A stretch of DNA of 45,886 nt, from the NCBI GenBank assembly GCA_001464375.1, contig LNEW01000016.1:1-45886 (forward strand), in the 5' to 3' direction. The stretch comes from Rhodospirillales bacterium Ga0074136 (GTDB lineage: Bacteria > Pseudomonadota > Alphaproteobacteria > Acetobacterales > Acetobacteraceae). Position 1 is the stretch's first letter. The number at the start of each line of letters is the position of its first letter. Shown here in pieces: positions 16,365 through 24,958 of the stretch. The notes under the pieces are model-generated. The model saw only the letters and a list, made by a program, of their open reading frames with translations, was not told the origin of the DNA and searched no databases. The translations under genes and the position numbers were made by a program.

Positions 16365-17470
16365 CAGATGCGATACAGAGCGCGCGCGTTGCCGCCGAAG
16401 ATCGCCGCGCGCTTCGCCTCCGGGATGAAGGACGGGATCGCCAGGCGCGGATCGTCGAAATCCCAGTGCGGATAGTCCGAGGCGAACAGTATGTTGTCCC
16501 AGCCGATCCAACCCATGGTGTCGAGCAGATGCTCGGGTCGCTCGGGTTCCTCGATCGGCTGGGTCGAGACGAAGATGTGTTCGCGCATGATCTCGCTGGG
16601 CGCGCGCTTGAGGTGCGGCACCTCGTCGCGCAGCCGCTTCCAGGCGCCATCCAGCCGCCAGGCCAGGGACGGCATCCAGGCGAAGCCGCATTCGATCATC
16701 AGAACGCGCAGCGCGGGGAAGCGGTCGAAGATGCCCTCGACCACCATCGACGCCACCTGCGCCTGGGCTGAGGTGGCGTGTTCCTGCACCTCCTCCACGT
16801 AGAATGATGGCCAGCCGCCATTCGTCATGGCATGGCCGGAATATCCGAAGGCGTGGATGCCGACGGGCAGCCCGGCCTCGGCCGCCGCTTGCCAGATCGG
16901 CCAGTAGCGCGCCCGGCCTAGCGGTTCCGATGTGCGGCTCATCAGCAGCACCTGGCAGAAGCGGTCGTCGCCGGCCCAGTGGCGGATCTCGGCGGCCGAG
17001 GCGGCGGCGTCTTCATAGGGCACGACGATCGAACCGCGCAGGCGGGGTTCATGGCGCAGCCAGTGCTCGACCTGCCATTCGTTCACCGCGCGGGCCAGCG
17101 CCACCGACAGCGGGTCGTTCACATCGCCCTGGCCCGACGGCTGCAAGGGGTTCAGCACGCCCACATCGATGCCGTGCTGGTCGAGCAGCTGCTGCTGCAG
17201 GAAGGGCAGGTCCGAGGCCGGCGGCCCCCCGCCCGGCGGCCAGGCATCCCGCCGGCAGGCCAGCGGTGCCGCCTTGGGAAACGGGTAGCCCTTGGCGAAG
17301 CCGTGCCTTGCATGGATGCCGTAGGTCGCCAGCCGATGCCAGGCGGCGTCGGACAGGAAGGGCCGGAACTCCGACAGGTCGCGCACCCGCGGATGGATGT
17401 CGCAGTCGACCAGGCCGAGCGTGGCGGCGGCCGGACGGCCGGGCGCCGCAATGGGGCGAACGAGGTTCAT
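16364..17470 (-). CDS. Amidohydrolase-2 (ACMSD-like) family protein
   Basis: This 368-residue TIM-barrel hydrolase or decarboxylase has DCDIHPRV near the N-terminus, GIHAFGYSG in the middle and ILFASDYPHWDFDDP near the C-terminus, the last holding the conserved metal-site aspartate. The first motif has only one histidine where classical members have HxH. Length suits the aminocarboxymuconate-semialdehyde decarboxylase-like group. The ATG overlaps the preceding amidohydrolase stop (ATGA) and its stop overlaps the Rieske start. Likely acts in breakdown of an aromatic or cyclic carboxylate; substrate unknown. Confidence 0.82.
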   Translation of the reverse strand: MNLVRPIAAPGRPAAATLGLVDCDIHPRVRDLSEFRPFLSDAAWHRLATYGIHARHGFAKGYPFPKAAPLACRRDAWPPGGGPPASDLPFLQQQLLDQHGIDVGVLNPLQPSGQGDVNDPLSVALARAVNEWQVEHWLRHEPRLRGSIVVPYEDAAASAAEIRHWAGDDRFCQVLLMSRTSEPLGRARYWPIWQAAAEAGLPVGIHAFGYSGHAMTNGGWPSFYVEEVQEHATSAQAQVASMVVEGIFDRFPALRVLMIECGFAWMPSLAWRLDGAWKRLRDEVPHLKRAPSEIMREHIFVSTQPIEEPERPEHLLDTMGWIGWDNILFASDYPHWDFDDPRLAIPSFIPEAKRAAIFGGNARALYRI

Positions 17471-18528
17471 GCGCTGGCTCCTTCCCTGAGGCGAGCATAG
17501 GTCGCCAGCGGGTTCTCCACCATGATCTTCGGCAGCAGGGCTTCGGGCAGGCCGGGCGGGATGATGGCGTCGCCCTCGAAATGCGCATGCGGCCAGTCGG
17601 TGGACCACAGGAGCATCTCGTCCGACCGCAGGTGGTCCATCAGGCGCGCGATGGTCTCGGCGTCCTCCGGCGCATCGAGCGGGCGGATGGTCAGGCGCAC
17701 CTGGTCGCGCACCACCTCGGCCGGGGAGCGATCGAGCCAGGGCACCTCGAAGCGCACGCCCTTCCACGCCTTGGTCAGCCGCCACAGGAATCCGGGCAGC
17801 CACGAGACGCCGGATTCGATCAGCACGACCTTGAGGCCAGGGTGCTTGCCGAACACGCCCTCGGTCACCAGCGAGGCGAGGCTCGCCTGGAAGCCATAGA
17901 CGTTCGAGGTGTATTCCTCGACATGCCAGGATGGCCAGCCCACCGAGGTCGGCGGGTGCCGCCAGGCGCTGCCGGCATGGATGCCGAGCGGCAGGCCGTG
18001 GCGCTCCAGCGCGGCATAGAGCGGCCACCATTCGCGCCGGCCGAGCGGAATCTCGCCCATGCACAGCACCAGCCCCTGGACGAAGCGGCGGTCGGGCGCC
18101 AGGCGCTCGATCTCGGCCACCGCGTCCTCGATGCCGTTGGGCAGCAGGATGGAGGCGCGCAGGCGCGGGTCGCGGTCGAGCCACTCGGCGCGGATCCAGT
18201 CGTTCACCGCCCGCGCCATGGCAGCGGACATGTCGCGGCTGAACGGGAGTTGCACCGGGAACAACGGATTGAGGATGCCGATCCGCGCGCCCCAGCGGTC
18301 CAGGGCCTGGGATTGCAGGGCACCGACGGTCGCGGGCGCCTGGCCCTTCGGTCCGCGCCAGTCGGCCCGCACGGTCGATGGCGCGTTGGGCGGATAGGAG
18401 GCGCTTTCCAGCACCTCGATCCCGCGTTCCACCAGCGTGTGCCGCCAGTATTCGTCCATGTAGGGCATCAGCGTCGCGACACCGGGCACGGCGGGATGCA
18501 GGTCGCAGTCGATGGCGGCGGTCGTCAC
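17467..18528 (-). CDS. Amidohydrolase-2 (ACMSD-like) family protein
   Basis: The 353-residue product is a diverged paralog of the next gene. It has AIDCDLHPAVPG at the N-terminus, LPLGIHAGSAW, VVLIESGVSWLPG and MLLWSTDWPHAHFEG with the conserved aspartate. GTG at 18528 is the start, preceded by a strong GGAGGA at suitable spacing. It is the first gene of a three-gene minus-strand operon with a second amidohydrolase and a Rieske protein, and diverges from a plus-strand hydrolase operon. Two tandem paralogs suggest a heteromeric enzyme or two consecutive steps. Confidence 0.82.
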   Translation of the reverse strand: MTTAAIDCDLHPAVPGVATLMPYMDEYWRHTLVERGIEVLESASYPPNAPSTVRADWRGPKGQAPATVGALQSQALDRWGARIGILNPLFPVQLPFSRDMSAAMARAVNDWIRAEWLDRDPRLRASILLPNGIEDAVAEIERLAPDRRFVQGLVLCMGEIPLGRREWWPLYAALERHGLPLGIHAGSAWRHPPTSVGWPSWHVEEYTSNVYGFQASLASLVTEGVFGKHPGLKVVLIESGVSWLPGFLWRLTKAWKGVRFEVPWLDRSPAEVVRDQVRLTIRPLDAPEDAETIARLMDHLRSDEMLLWSTDWPHAHFEGDAIIPPGLPEALLPKIMVENPLATYARLREGASA

Positions 18529-18675
18529 GATTCCTCCGCGCCGTTGGATTGGCGTTCGCGGCAGGTTCGGCCGGTTCGGCGTGTGGGGCAATGGCCCGCG
18601 GGGCAACCGGGGCAATGGCAGCCATGTGCCCCGCGGGGTTGAGCCCCCCGCCGCGCCGCGCCACGCTGCGGCTGC
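18529..18675. promoter_or_regulatory. Divergent intergenic region driving two catabolic operons
   Basis: These 147 bp separate divergently read genes, so promoters in both directions must lie here or just inside the genes. The visible elements are short G-rich direct repeats (GGGGCAATGG twice near 18595-18626) and a GC-rich stretch before the plus-strand ATG. I cannot place a -35/-10 pair with confidence. Confidence 0.35.
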
Positions 18676-19683
18676 ATGGACATCGAACCCCCCCAGCCTG
18701 GCCAGGCCCGCGAGATCATCCCGGGCCTGCGCTGGATGCGCTTCCCCCTGCCCTTCCCGCCGCATGACGTGAATGTGTGGCTACTGGAGGATGGCGAAGG
18801 GTGGCTCGCCATCGATGCCGGCATGGGCAATGAGGAGACGCGGACGAACTGGCGCCTGGCGCTGGCCGGCGAGGCCTTCGGCAATCGCCCGCTGACCGGC
18901 CTGCTGGTCACCCATTTCCATCCGGATCATGCCGGGCTGATGGGCTGGCTCTCGGCCGAACACCGGCTGGCGCCGATGATGACGCGCATCGAATGGCTGC
19001 AGGCACGATCCCTGTGGTTCGACACCGGGGCCGAGATGATCGACCACCAGGTGGAATTCGCGCGCATCGCTGGCGCGCCAGCCGAGTACGGCGCCTTCAT
19101 GCGCGCCCGCGGGCCGTTGTACCAGCGGTCGGTCGCGCCGCTGCCGCGCGCCTACCGCGCCATCGCCGATGGCGACACGGTGGTGATCGGCGGGCGCGCA
19201 TGGCGCGTGATGACCGGCCAGGGGCACGCGCCGGACATGGCGTGCCTGTTCTGCGCCGAGGCACGCGTGCTGATCGCCGCCGACCAGATCCTGCCGCGTA
19301 TCACGCCCTATATCGGGCTGCATGCGGGCGAGCCGATGGCCGATCCGCTCGGCGGCTTCCTGGCCACGCTGGACCGCTTCCGCGTGCTGCCGGAGGATAC
19401 GCTGGTGCTGCCGTCGCATGGCGTGCCGTTCACGCCGCTGCACAGGCGGCTTGATGCGCTCGCGGCGCATCACGCGGATCGGCTCGCGGTGCTGGAGGAA
19501 GCCTGCCGCACGCCGGCCACCGCCCACGCCCTGCTGCCGACGCTGTTCCGCCGGCCGCTCGACCATCGCAGCCTGGGCTTCGGACTGGGCGAGACGCTGG
19601 CGCATCTGCGCCGGCTGGAGGCGATGGGTCGCGTGGAACGCTTGCCCGATGCCGATGGCGTCATCGCCTGGGGAAGGATCTAG
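18676..19683 (+). CDS. Metallo-beta-lactamase-fold hydrolase
   Basis: This 335-residue protein has THFHPDHAG (the HxHxDH metal motif), then GQGHAPDM, AADQILPRITP and PSHGVPF, which supply the remaining metal ligands. The C-terminal 80 residues form a helical winged domain as in the LACTB2-like or glyoxalase-II-like group acting on thioesters or esters. It is the first gene of a plus-strand operon and its stop lies 2 bp before the gamma-glutamyltransferase ATG. Substrate not deducible. Confidence 0.85.
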   Translation: MDIEPPQPGQAREIIPGLRWMRFPLPFPPHDVNVWLLEDGEGWLAIDAGMGNEETRTNWRLALAGEAFGNRPLTGLLVTHFHPDHAGLMGWLSAEHRLAPMMTRIEWLQARSLWFDTGAEMIDHQVEFARIAGAPAEYGAFMRARGPLYQRSVAPLPRAYRAIADGDTVVIGGRAWRVMTGQGHAPDMACLFCAEARVLIAADQILPRITPYIGLHAGEPMADPLGGFLATLDRFRVLPEDTLVLPSHGVPFTPLHRRLDALAAHHADRLAVLEEACRTPATAHALLPTLFRRPLDHRSLGFGLGETLAHLRRLEAMGRVERLPDADGVIAWGRI

Positions 19684-19685
19684 CC

Positions 19686-21320
19686 ATGCCGCGCCCGCCT
19701 CGCCGCCTTCCGACGCCCCGCGCCATGATCGTGGCCCCGCAGCCCGAGGCTGTGGAGGCCGGCGCCGCCGTGCTCGCGGCCGGCGGCAATGCGATGGATG
19801 CGGTGGTCGCCTGTGCGCTGACCCAGGGCGTGGTCGACCCGATGATGTGTGGCATCGGCGGGCTCGGCGTGATGACGCTGCACGACCCGCGCACGGGCGC
19901 GCAGGTGGTCTTCGATGGCCTGTCCCCCTGCCCGGCCGGCGCGCATGCCGACATGTGGTCCAACCTGTTCGAGCGCGAATGCAGCGATGGGTACGGCTTC
20001 GTGCTGCGCGGCGCGGTGAACGAGATGGGGCGCACGGCGGTGACCGTGCCGTCGATCCTGCGGAGCTTCGCGGACGCCCATTCGGCGTATGGTCGCATGC
20101 CCTGGTCCGGGCTGTTCGACGGCGCCATCGCCTGCGCGCGGGACGGCTGGATGGTGCGCCCGCATGTCCACAGCATGATGGCGATGGACGAGACCGCCTA
20201 TGGCCGCGTCAACACATCCGAGAAGCTGAGACTGACCGAGGATGGCGCGCGGCTGTATCTGCGCGCCGACGGCACGCCGAAGCGGCCGGGCGACCACGTG
20301 GTGAATCCGGCGCTGGCCGCAACGCTGGAGGTCATCGCCCGCGACGGGGCCGATGCCTTCTACACCGGCGAGATCGCGCGCCGCATCGCCGCCGACATGG
20401 CGGCCCATGGCGGGCTGATCACCGAGGCCGACCTGGCCGCCGTGCGGTCGCGCCGCGTGGCGCCGCTGCGCGTGCCCTATCGGGGCCGCACGCTGGTGCT
20501 GCCGCCACCGCCGGCCGGTGGCGTGTTCATCGGCGAGGTGATGCGCATCCTCGAACATTTCGACCTGCCTTCGATGGGCCACAACAGTGCCGCGATGGTC
20601 GCCGTGCTGGCCGAGGCGATGAAGATCGCCGGCATCGACAAGGACACGCATGTGGGCGACCCGGACTTCGTGCCGGTGCCGCTCGACCGGCTGCTGGGCG
20701 ATACGCTTGCGGCCGAGGCAGCGGCGCGGATTCGCCGCGGGGAACGGGCCGAGCTGACGCGCGTGGGCGCGGAGCCGAAGGGTACGACGACGATCTCCTG
20801 CGTCGATGCCGATGGGTTGGTCGTGAGCGTCACGCATACGCTGGGCGTGCCCTCCGGCGTGGTGGTTCCGGGGCTCGGCTTCATGCTGAACGGCGCGATG
20901 AACTGGTACGACCCCCGGCCCGGGCGAGCGACCTCGATCGCGCCTGGCAAGCGGCGCTATTCGTCGATGTCGCCGCTGATCGTGATGGAAGGCGATGCGC
21001 CGGTCGCCACGCTGGGCGCGCCGGGCGGAGCCTGGATCGGCGTGGCGCTGGCACAGGTACTGGTGAACCTGCTGGATTTCGGCATGGGGCTTCAGGAAGC
21101 CGTGCTGGCGCCGCGCGTGAGCGCGACCAGCGCCACGCTCGACATTTCGCTGCGCGTGCCGCGCGCGACGGAAGCGGCGCTGGCGGCGCAGGGCTATCGC
21201 GTGAAGCGCGTGCCGACCACCTACGCCTTCGCCGGCGTGCACGGCATCGCGCTGTGGGACGGCACGCTCGAAGGTGCCGCCGATCCGCAGCGCGACGGCT
21301 ATGCCGCGGGCGTCGCCTGA
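19686..21320 (+). CDS. Gamma-glutamyltransferase family protein
   Basis: At 544 residues this is a full-length Ntn-hydrolase. GNAMDAVVACAL near the N-terminus and GIGGLGVMTLHD fit the large-subunit region. The self-cleavage and catalytic threonine lies in KGTTTISCVDADG at about residues 360-372, followed by LGAPGGAWI in the small subunit. No signal peptide is evident, unlike periplasmic Ggt of E. coli, so it is probably cytoplasmic. It may act on gamma-glutamyl compounds or related amides. Its stop overlaps the next ATG as TGATG. Confidence 0.85.
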   Translation: MPRPPRRLPTPRAMIVAPQPEAVEAGAAVLAAGGNAMDAVVACALTQGVVDPMMCGIGGLGVMTLHDPRTGAQVVFDGLSPCPAGAHADMWSNLFERECSDGYGFVLRGAVNEMGRTAVTVPSILRSFADAHSAYGRMPWSGLFDGAIACARDGWMVRPHVHSMMAMDETAYGRVNTSEKLRLTEDGARLYLRADGTPKRPGDHVVNPALAATLEVIARDGADAFYTGEIARRIAADMAAHGGLITEADLAAVRSRRVAPLRVPYRGRTLVLPPPPAGGVFIGEVMRILEHFDLPSMGHNSAAMVAVLAEAMKIAGIDKDTHVGDPDFVPVPLDRLLGDTLAAEAAARIRRGERAELTRVGAEPKGTTTISCVDADGLVVSVTHTLGVPSGVVVPGLGFMLNGAMNWYDPRPGRATSIAPGKRRYSSMSPLIVMEGDAPVATLGAPGGAWIGVALAQVLVNLLDFGMGLQEAVLAPRVSATSATLDISLRVPRATEAALAAQGYRVKRVPTTYAFAGVHGIALWDGTLEGAADPQRDGYAAGVA

Positions 21321-22369
21321 TGGACCTGGCCGGTTTCTGCCGCGCGATGCCGAAGGTGGAACTGCACGTCCACCTGCTCGGCGCCATCCGGCTCGACACG
21401 CTGGCCGAGATGGCCGCCCGCCAGGGCACGGGCTACACGGCGGCGGACGTGGCCGACCTTGCGCGGCGCGACGCCAAGCCGCGCGGCGTGCTGCACATCC
21501 TGCGCGCGCTGGAACAGCGGATCCTGCGCGGGCCGGAGGATTTGCACCGCATCACCTACGAATACCTGGCCGACGCGGCGGCGCAGGGCGTACGCCATGC
21601 CGAAATCTTCTGGAACCCGACCGGCACGGCGCGCGATTCCGGAATCGGGTATGCCGCCGGCGCCGATGCCATCCTGGCCGGCTTCGACGACGCGAAGCAC
21701 GAGCACGGCATATCGGCCCTGCTGATTCCCTCGGTGGATCGCGAAGCCACGCCGGAGGACGCCGTGGAGATGGTCGGCTGGATGGCCGGGCACCGGCGCG
21801 ACCGCATCATCGGCCTGGGCATCGACTACCGCGAGAATGACGGCCCACCCGAGGCCTTCTGGAAGGCGTACCGGGATGCCAAATGCGCCGGCTTCCGCCT
21901 GACCGCCCATGCCGGCGAATTCGGCTGCCACTGGCGCAACATCGAGACCGCGCTGGACCTGCTCGGCGTCGAGCGCATCGACCACGGCTACACCGTGCTG
22001 GACAACACCACGCTGGCACGCCGCTGCGCCGATCGCGGCATCGTCTTCACGGTCGTGCCGACCAATTCCCATTACCTGCGCACGCTGGCGCCGGACCGCT
22101 GGGCGCTCGACCACCCGATCCGCCACATGCCCGCCGCCGGCCTGCGCATCCACCCCAACACCGACGACCCGCCCCTGCACCGTGTCGATCCGCAGCGTTG
22201 CTGGTCGATGATGGTCGAGGATTTCGGCTTCGGGCTGGACGATCTGCGCGGCTTCATGCTGAACGGCATCGACGGCGCCTTCATCGCCGACGCCGACAAG
22301 CCCGGCCTGCGCGCCACCTTCACCGCGGAGTTCGACCGCCTCCGCGCCGCCATGGACACCCCTGCATGA
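21320..22369 (+). CDS. Adenosine deaminase family protein
   Basis: This 349-residue amidohydrolase has PKVELHVHLLGAI (zinc HxH) near residue 10, LTAHAGEFG with a zinc His and catalytic Glu, ERIDHGYTVL, and HPNTDDPPLH with the zinc Asp. This is the full set of adenosine deaminase/adenine deaminase motifs. ATG overlaps the previous stop (TGATG) and its stop overlaps the M20 ATG (ATGA). Substrate may be adenosine, adenine or a modified purine. Its neighbours act on peptides and amides, so a scavenging role fits. Confidence 0.88.
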   Translation: MDLAGFCRAMPKVELHVHLLGAIRLDTLAEMAARQGTGYTAADVADLARRDAKPRGVLHILRALEQRILRGPEDLHRITYEYLADAAAQGVRHAEIFWNPTGTARDSGIGYAAGADAILAGFDDAKHEHGISALLIPSVDREATPEDAVEMVGWMAGHRRDRIIGLGIDYRENDGPPEAFWKAYRDAKCAGFRLTAHAGEFGCHWRNIETALDLLGVERIDHGYTVLDNTTLARRCADRGIVFTVVPTNSHYLRTLAPDRWALDHPIRHMPAAGLRIHPNTDDPPLHRVDPQRCWSMMVEDFGFGLDDLRGFMLNGIDGAFIADADKPGLRATFTAEFDRLRAAMDTPA

Positions 22370-23586
22370 ACGCCACCGAGACCATCGCCGCCATCCGCGC
22401 CGATGCCCGCTTCGCCGCCGCCGCCGCCGCGCTCGCCGCCGGGCACGACCGCACCGTGGCCGACGTCATCACGCTGACCGAGATCCCGGCGCCCCCCTTC
22501 GCCGAGGAAGAGCGCGCCGCCGCCTACCTGGAGATGCTGCGCGCGCATGGCCTCGAGGAGGTCGAGCAGGACGAGATCGGCAATGTGATGGGCATCCGCC
22601 GCGGCTTCGGCAATGGCGACGTGCTGGTGGTGGCGGCCCACCTCGACACCGTCTTCCCTGCCGGCACCGATGTGCGGGTGCGGCGCGAAGGGACGAAGCT
22701 GTTCGCGCCGGGCGTGTCGGACGACACCTGGTCGTTGGCGGTGAATTTGGCCTTCATCCGGGCGCTGGATGCGGCCGGCATCCGCACGCGCCACGACCTG
22801 CTGTTCGTCGGGGATGTCGGCGAGGAAGGGCTCGGCGACCTGCGCGGCGTGCGGCACCTGTTCGCGACGTCGCGCCACCGCCCGCGCATCCGCGCCTTCC
22901 TGACCGTGGACAGCCCGCAGGTGGCGGATATCGTCTCGGGCGGCGTGGGATCGCGCCGCTACCGCGTGACCTTCCGTGGCCCGGGCGGGCATTCCTATTC
23001 CGCCTTCGGCCTGGTGAACCCGATGTATGCGATGGCCGAGACGGCGCGCGGCCTGGCGGCCGTGCCCGTGCCGGCGGCCCCGCCGACCACGCATTGCGTC
23101 AGCGTCGTCGCCGGCGGGACATCGATCAACGCCATCGCCAACGCGGTGACGATCGAGGTGGATCTGCGATCGGCCTCGGCGGCGGAACTGGAGCGGCTGG
23201 ACCGTCGCTTCCTCGATATCGTCGACCAGGCCGTGGCGGGCGAGAACGCGGCGCGCTCCACCGCCGCCGGCGTGATCACCGCCGAGATTGCCCGCGTCGG
23301 CGACCGCCCGGCCGGCGAGACGCCCGCAGGGTCGCCGATCCGCGACATCGCCGCGGCCGCGGTGGCGGCCGAAGGCTATGCGCCGCGCTTCGAATTCTCC
23401 TCGACCGACGCGAACCTGCCCATGAGTCTCGGCATCCCGGCCCTGAAGGTCGGCGCCGGCGGACGCGGCGGCCGGGCGCATTCGCTGGAGGAATGGCTGG
23501 ACGTGGAGCCGCAGGAGAGCCTGCGCGGCATGCGCACCACGCTGGCCGCGATCCTGGCGCTGGCGGGGATGGAGGGGATCGGCTGA
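22366..23586 (+). CDS. M20 family metallopeptidase
   Basis: The 406-residue product has VVAAHLDTVFP (first zinc His and catalytic Asp), GVSDDTWS (bridging Asp), GDVGEEGLGD (Glu pair) and a dimerisation region beginning near GGHSYSAFG. This is the peptidase T/ArgE/CPG2-like layout. Length is typical. ATG overlaps the ADA stop. It ends 3 bp before the convergent MoaD-like gene. Probably cleaves a di- or tripeptide or an N-acyl amino acid, consistent with the gamma-glutamyltransferase in the same operon. Confidence 0.87.
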   Translation: MNATETIAAIRADARFAAAAAALAAGHDRTVADVITLTEIPAPPFAEEERAAAYLEMLRAHGLEEVEQDEIGNVMGIRRGFGNGDVLVVAAHLDTVFPAGTDVRVRREGTKLFAPGVSDDTWSLAVNLAFIRALDAAGIRTRHDLLFVGDVGEEGLGDLRGVRHLFATSRHRPRIRAFLTVDSPQVADIVSGGVGSRRYRVTFRGPGGHSYSAFGLVNPMYAMAETARGLAAVPVPAAPPTTHCVSVVAGGTSINAIANAVTIEVDLRSASAAELERLDRRFLDIVDQAVAGENAARSTAAGVITAEIARVGDRPAGETPAGSPIRDIAAAAVAAEGYAPRFEFSSTDANLPMSLGIPALKVGAGGRGGRAHSLEEWLDVEPQESLRGMRTTLAAILALAGMEGIG

Positions 23587-23596
23587 GCGTCAGCCG
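23580..23596. terminator. Hairpin formed by the stop codons of two convergent genes
   Basis: CGGCTGA (23580-23586) and TCAGCCG (23590-23596) are exact reverse complements around a GCG loop. The plus-strand TGA and the minus-strand TGA each form part of one arm, so the structure reads the same in both transcripts. There is no U-tract, hence low confidence as a true bidirectional terminator. Confidence 0.35.
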
Positions 23597-23853
23597 CCGC
23601 TCATCGCCGTCGTCACCAGCATCTCGGCATCGGGGCGCAGCGGCGTGTTCAGCGTGGCGCGCTCGCCATCGACGAAGACATTGAGGTGGCGGCGGATCGC
23701 GGGCGTGGAATCGCACAGCCGGTCGCGCATGCCGGGCCATCGTTCATCCAGCACGCCAATGGCGCCAGCCACGTCGATGGCCGCCACATCGAGCGCCCGC
23801 GGCGCGCCCGGGAACAGCCGGACCAAGGCCTGGGGCAGCAGCACGCGCGCCAT
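23590..23853 (-). CDS. MoaD/ThiS-family small ubiquitin-like protein
   Basis: This 87-residue protein has the beta-grasp pattern LNVFVDGERATLNTPLRP and ends with Gly-Gly (TTAMSGG), the C-terminus needed for thiocarboxylation in MoaD and ThiS. It follows an Asp-box propeller gene by 2 bp and no moaE, thiG or moeB is nearby. So it is unlikely to be a housekeeping molybdopterin subunit, and may be a sulfur donor or protein modifier tied to its neighbour. Confidence 0.8.
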   Translation of the reverse strand: MARVLLPQALVRLFPGAPRALDVAAIDVAGAIGVLDERWPGMRDRLCDSTPAIRRHLNVFVDGERATLNTPLRPDAEMLVTTAMSGG

Positions 23854-23855
23854 CG

Positions 23856-24932
23856 CTACCCCTCCAGCACCTCGACCGAGGTGATGGTGGGCAGGTGCTC
23901 GGCGATGCAGGCGAAGCTCGCGCCCTCATCCGCGCTGGCGTAGAGCGAACCGCTGCTGGTTCCGAAATACAGCCCGGCCGGCGTCAGCGTGTCGGTTGTC
24001 ATGGCCTGGCGCAGCACACCGAAGAAGGCGCTGCGCTGCGGCAGCCCCTCGCGCAGCGCGGTCCATGACGCGCCGGCATCGCGCGTGCGCCACACGGCAG
24101 CCGCGGCTTCGGGCACGAAGCGTCCGGCGGTGTCGCCGTTCAGCGGCACCAGGAACAGCGTGTCCGGGTCGCGCGGATGCGCGGCGGCGGGAAAGCCGAA
24201 GGACGACGGCAAACCGTCCTCGATGCTGACCCATTGCTTGCCGGCATCCTCGCTGCGGTACATGCCGCAATGGTTCTGCTGGTACAGCCGGTCGGGCATG
24301 CCGGCCGCCATCACCAGCGAATGCACGCATTGCCCGTGTTCCGGATAGCGCTGTTCCTCCGGCGCGTAGTCCTGCCGCGTGCCGCGGTTGCGCGGTTCCC
24401 AGGTGGTGCCGCCATCGGCGGTGAAGAATACCCCGCCGGTCGAGATCGCCACCCAAAGGCGCTGCGCATCGGTCGGATGCGGCAGGACGTGGTGCAGGAT
24501 CAGCCCGCCGCCACCCGGCTGCCAGTCAGGGCGCGATGGATGGTCGCGCAGCCCATGCAGATGCGTCCAGGTCACGCCGCCATCGGCGCTGTGGAACAGC
24601 CCGGCGGGCTCAACCCCGGCATAGAGCCCACCCGGTCCCCTCGCGAGGCTCCAGACCGACTTGATCGGCGTCTCGCCGGCCGGATAGGCCAGGCCCGCAC
24701 TGGAATGGGTCCAGGTCGCGCCGCGATCATGCGAGGTCCAGACCGCGGGCCCGAACCACTCATTCCCGCCGGCCGCATGGATGGCGCCGGTCGCGGGGTC
24801 GGCGATCACGTGGTTGATCGGCCACGTGTCGCAGAACGGGCCGCGCAGCGTCCAGCCGCGCCGCGCGGCATCGCCCTCCAGCAGGAAGGCGCCCTTCTTG
24901 GTGCCAACCAGCAGCGTCACGGTGCCTTCCAT
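23856..24932 (-). CDS. Asp-box (BNR) beta-propeller protein, sialidase-like fold
   Basis: The 358-residue product holds about six Asp-box motifs: SHDRGATW, SADGGVTW, TADGGTTW, SEDAGKQW, TRDAGASW and SADEGASF. They define a six- or seven-bladed propeller as in sialidases and Vps10/BNR proteins. No signal peptide is seen, so it may be cytoplasmic. ATG at 24932 follows GGGAGGA and is preferred to 24962. Sialidase catalytic arginines are not recognisable, so enzymatic activity should not be assumed. Paired with the MoaD-like gene downstream. Confidence 0.8.
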   Translation of the reverse strand: MEGTVTLLVGTKKGAFLLEGDAARRGWTLRGPFCDTWPINHVIADPATGAIHAAGGNEWFGPAVWTSHDRGATWTHSSAGLAYPAGETPIKSVWSLARGPGGLYAGVEPAGLFHSADGGVTWTHLHGLRDHPSRPDWQPGGGGLILHHVLPHPTDAQRLWVAISTGGVFFTADGGTTWEPRNRGTRQDYAPEEQRYPEHGQCVHSLVMAAGMPDRLYQQNHCGMYRSEDAGKQWVSIEDGLPSSFGFPAAAHPRDPDTLFLVPLNGDTAGRFVPEAAAAVWRTRDAGASWTALREGLPQRSAFFGVLRQAMTTDTLTPAGLYFGTSSGSLYASADEGASFACIAEHLPTITSVEVLEG

Positions 24933-24958
24933 GCCATCCTCCCGTCGATGCGTGGACG

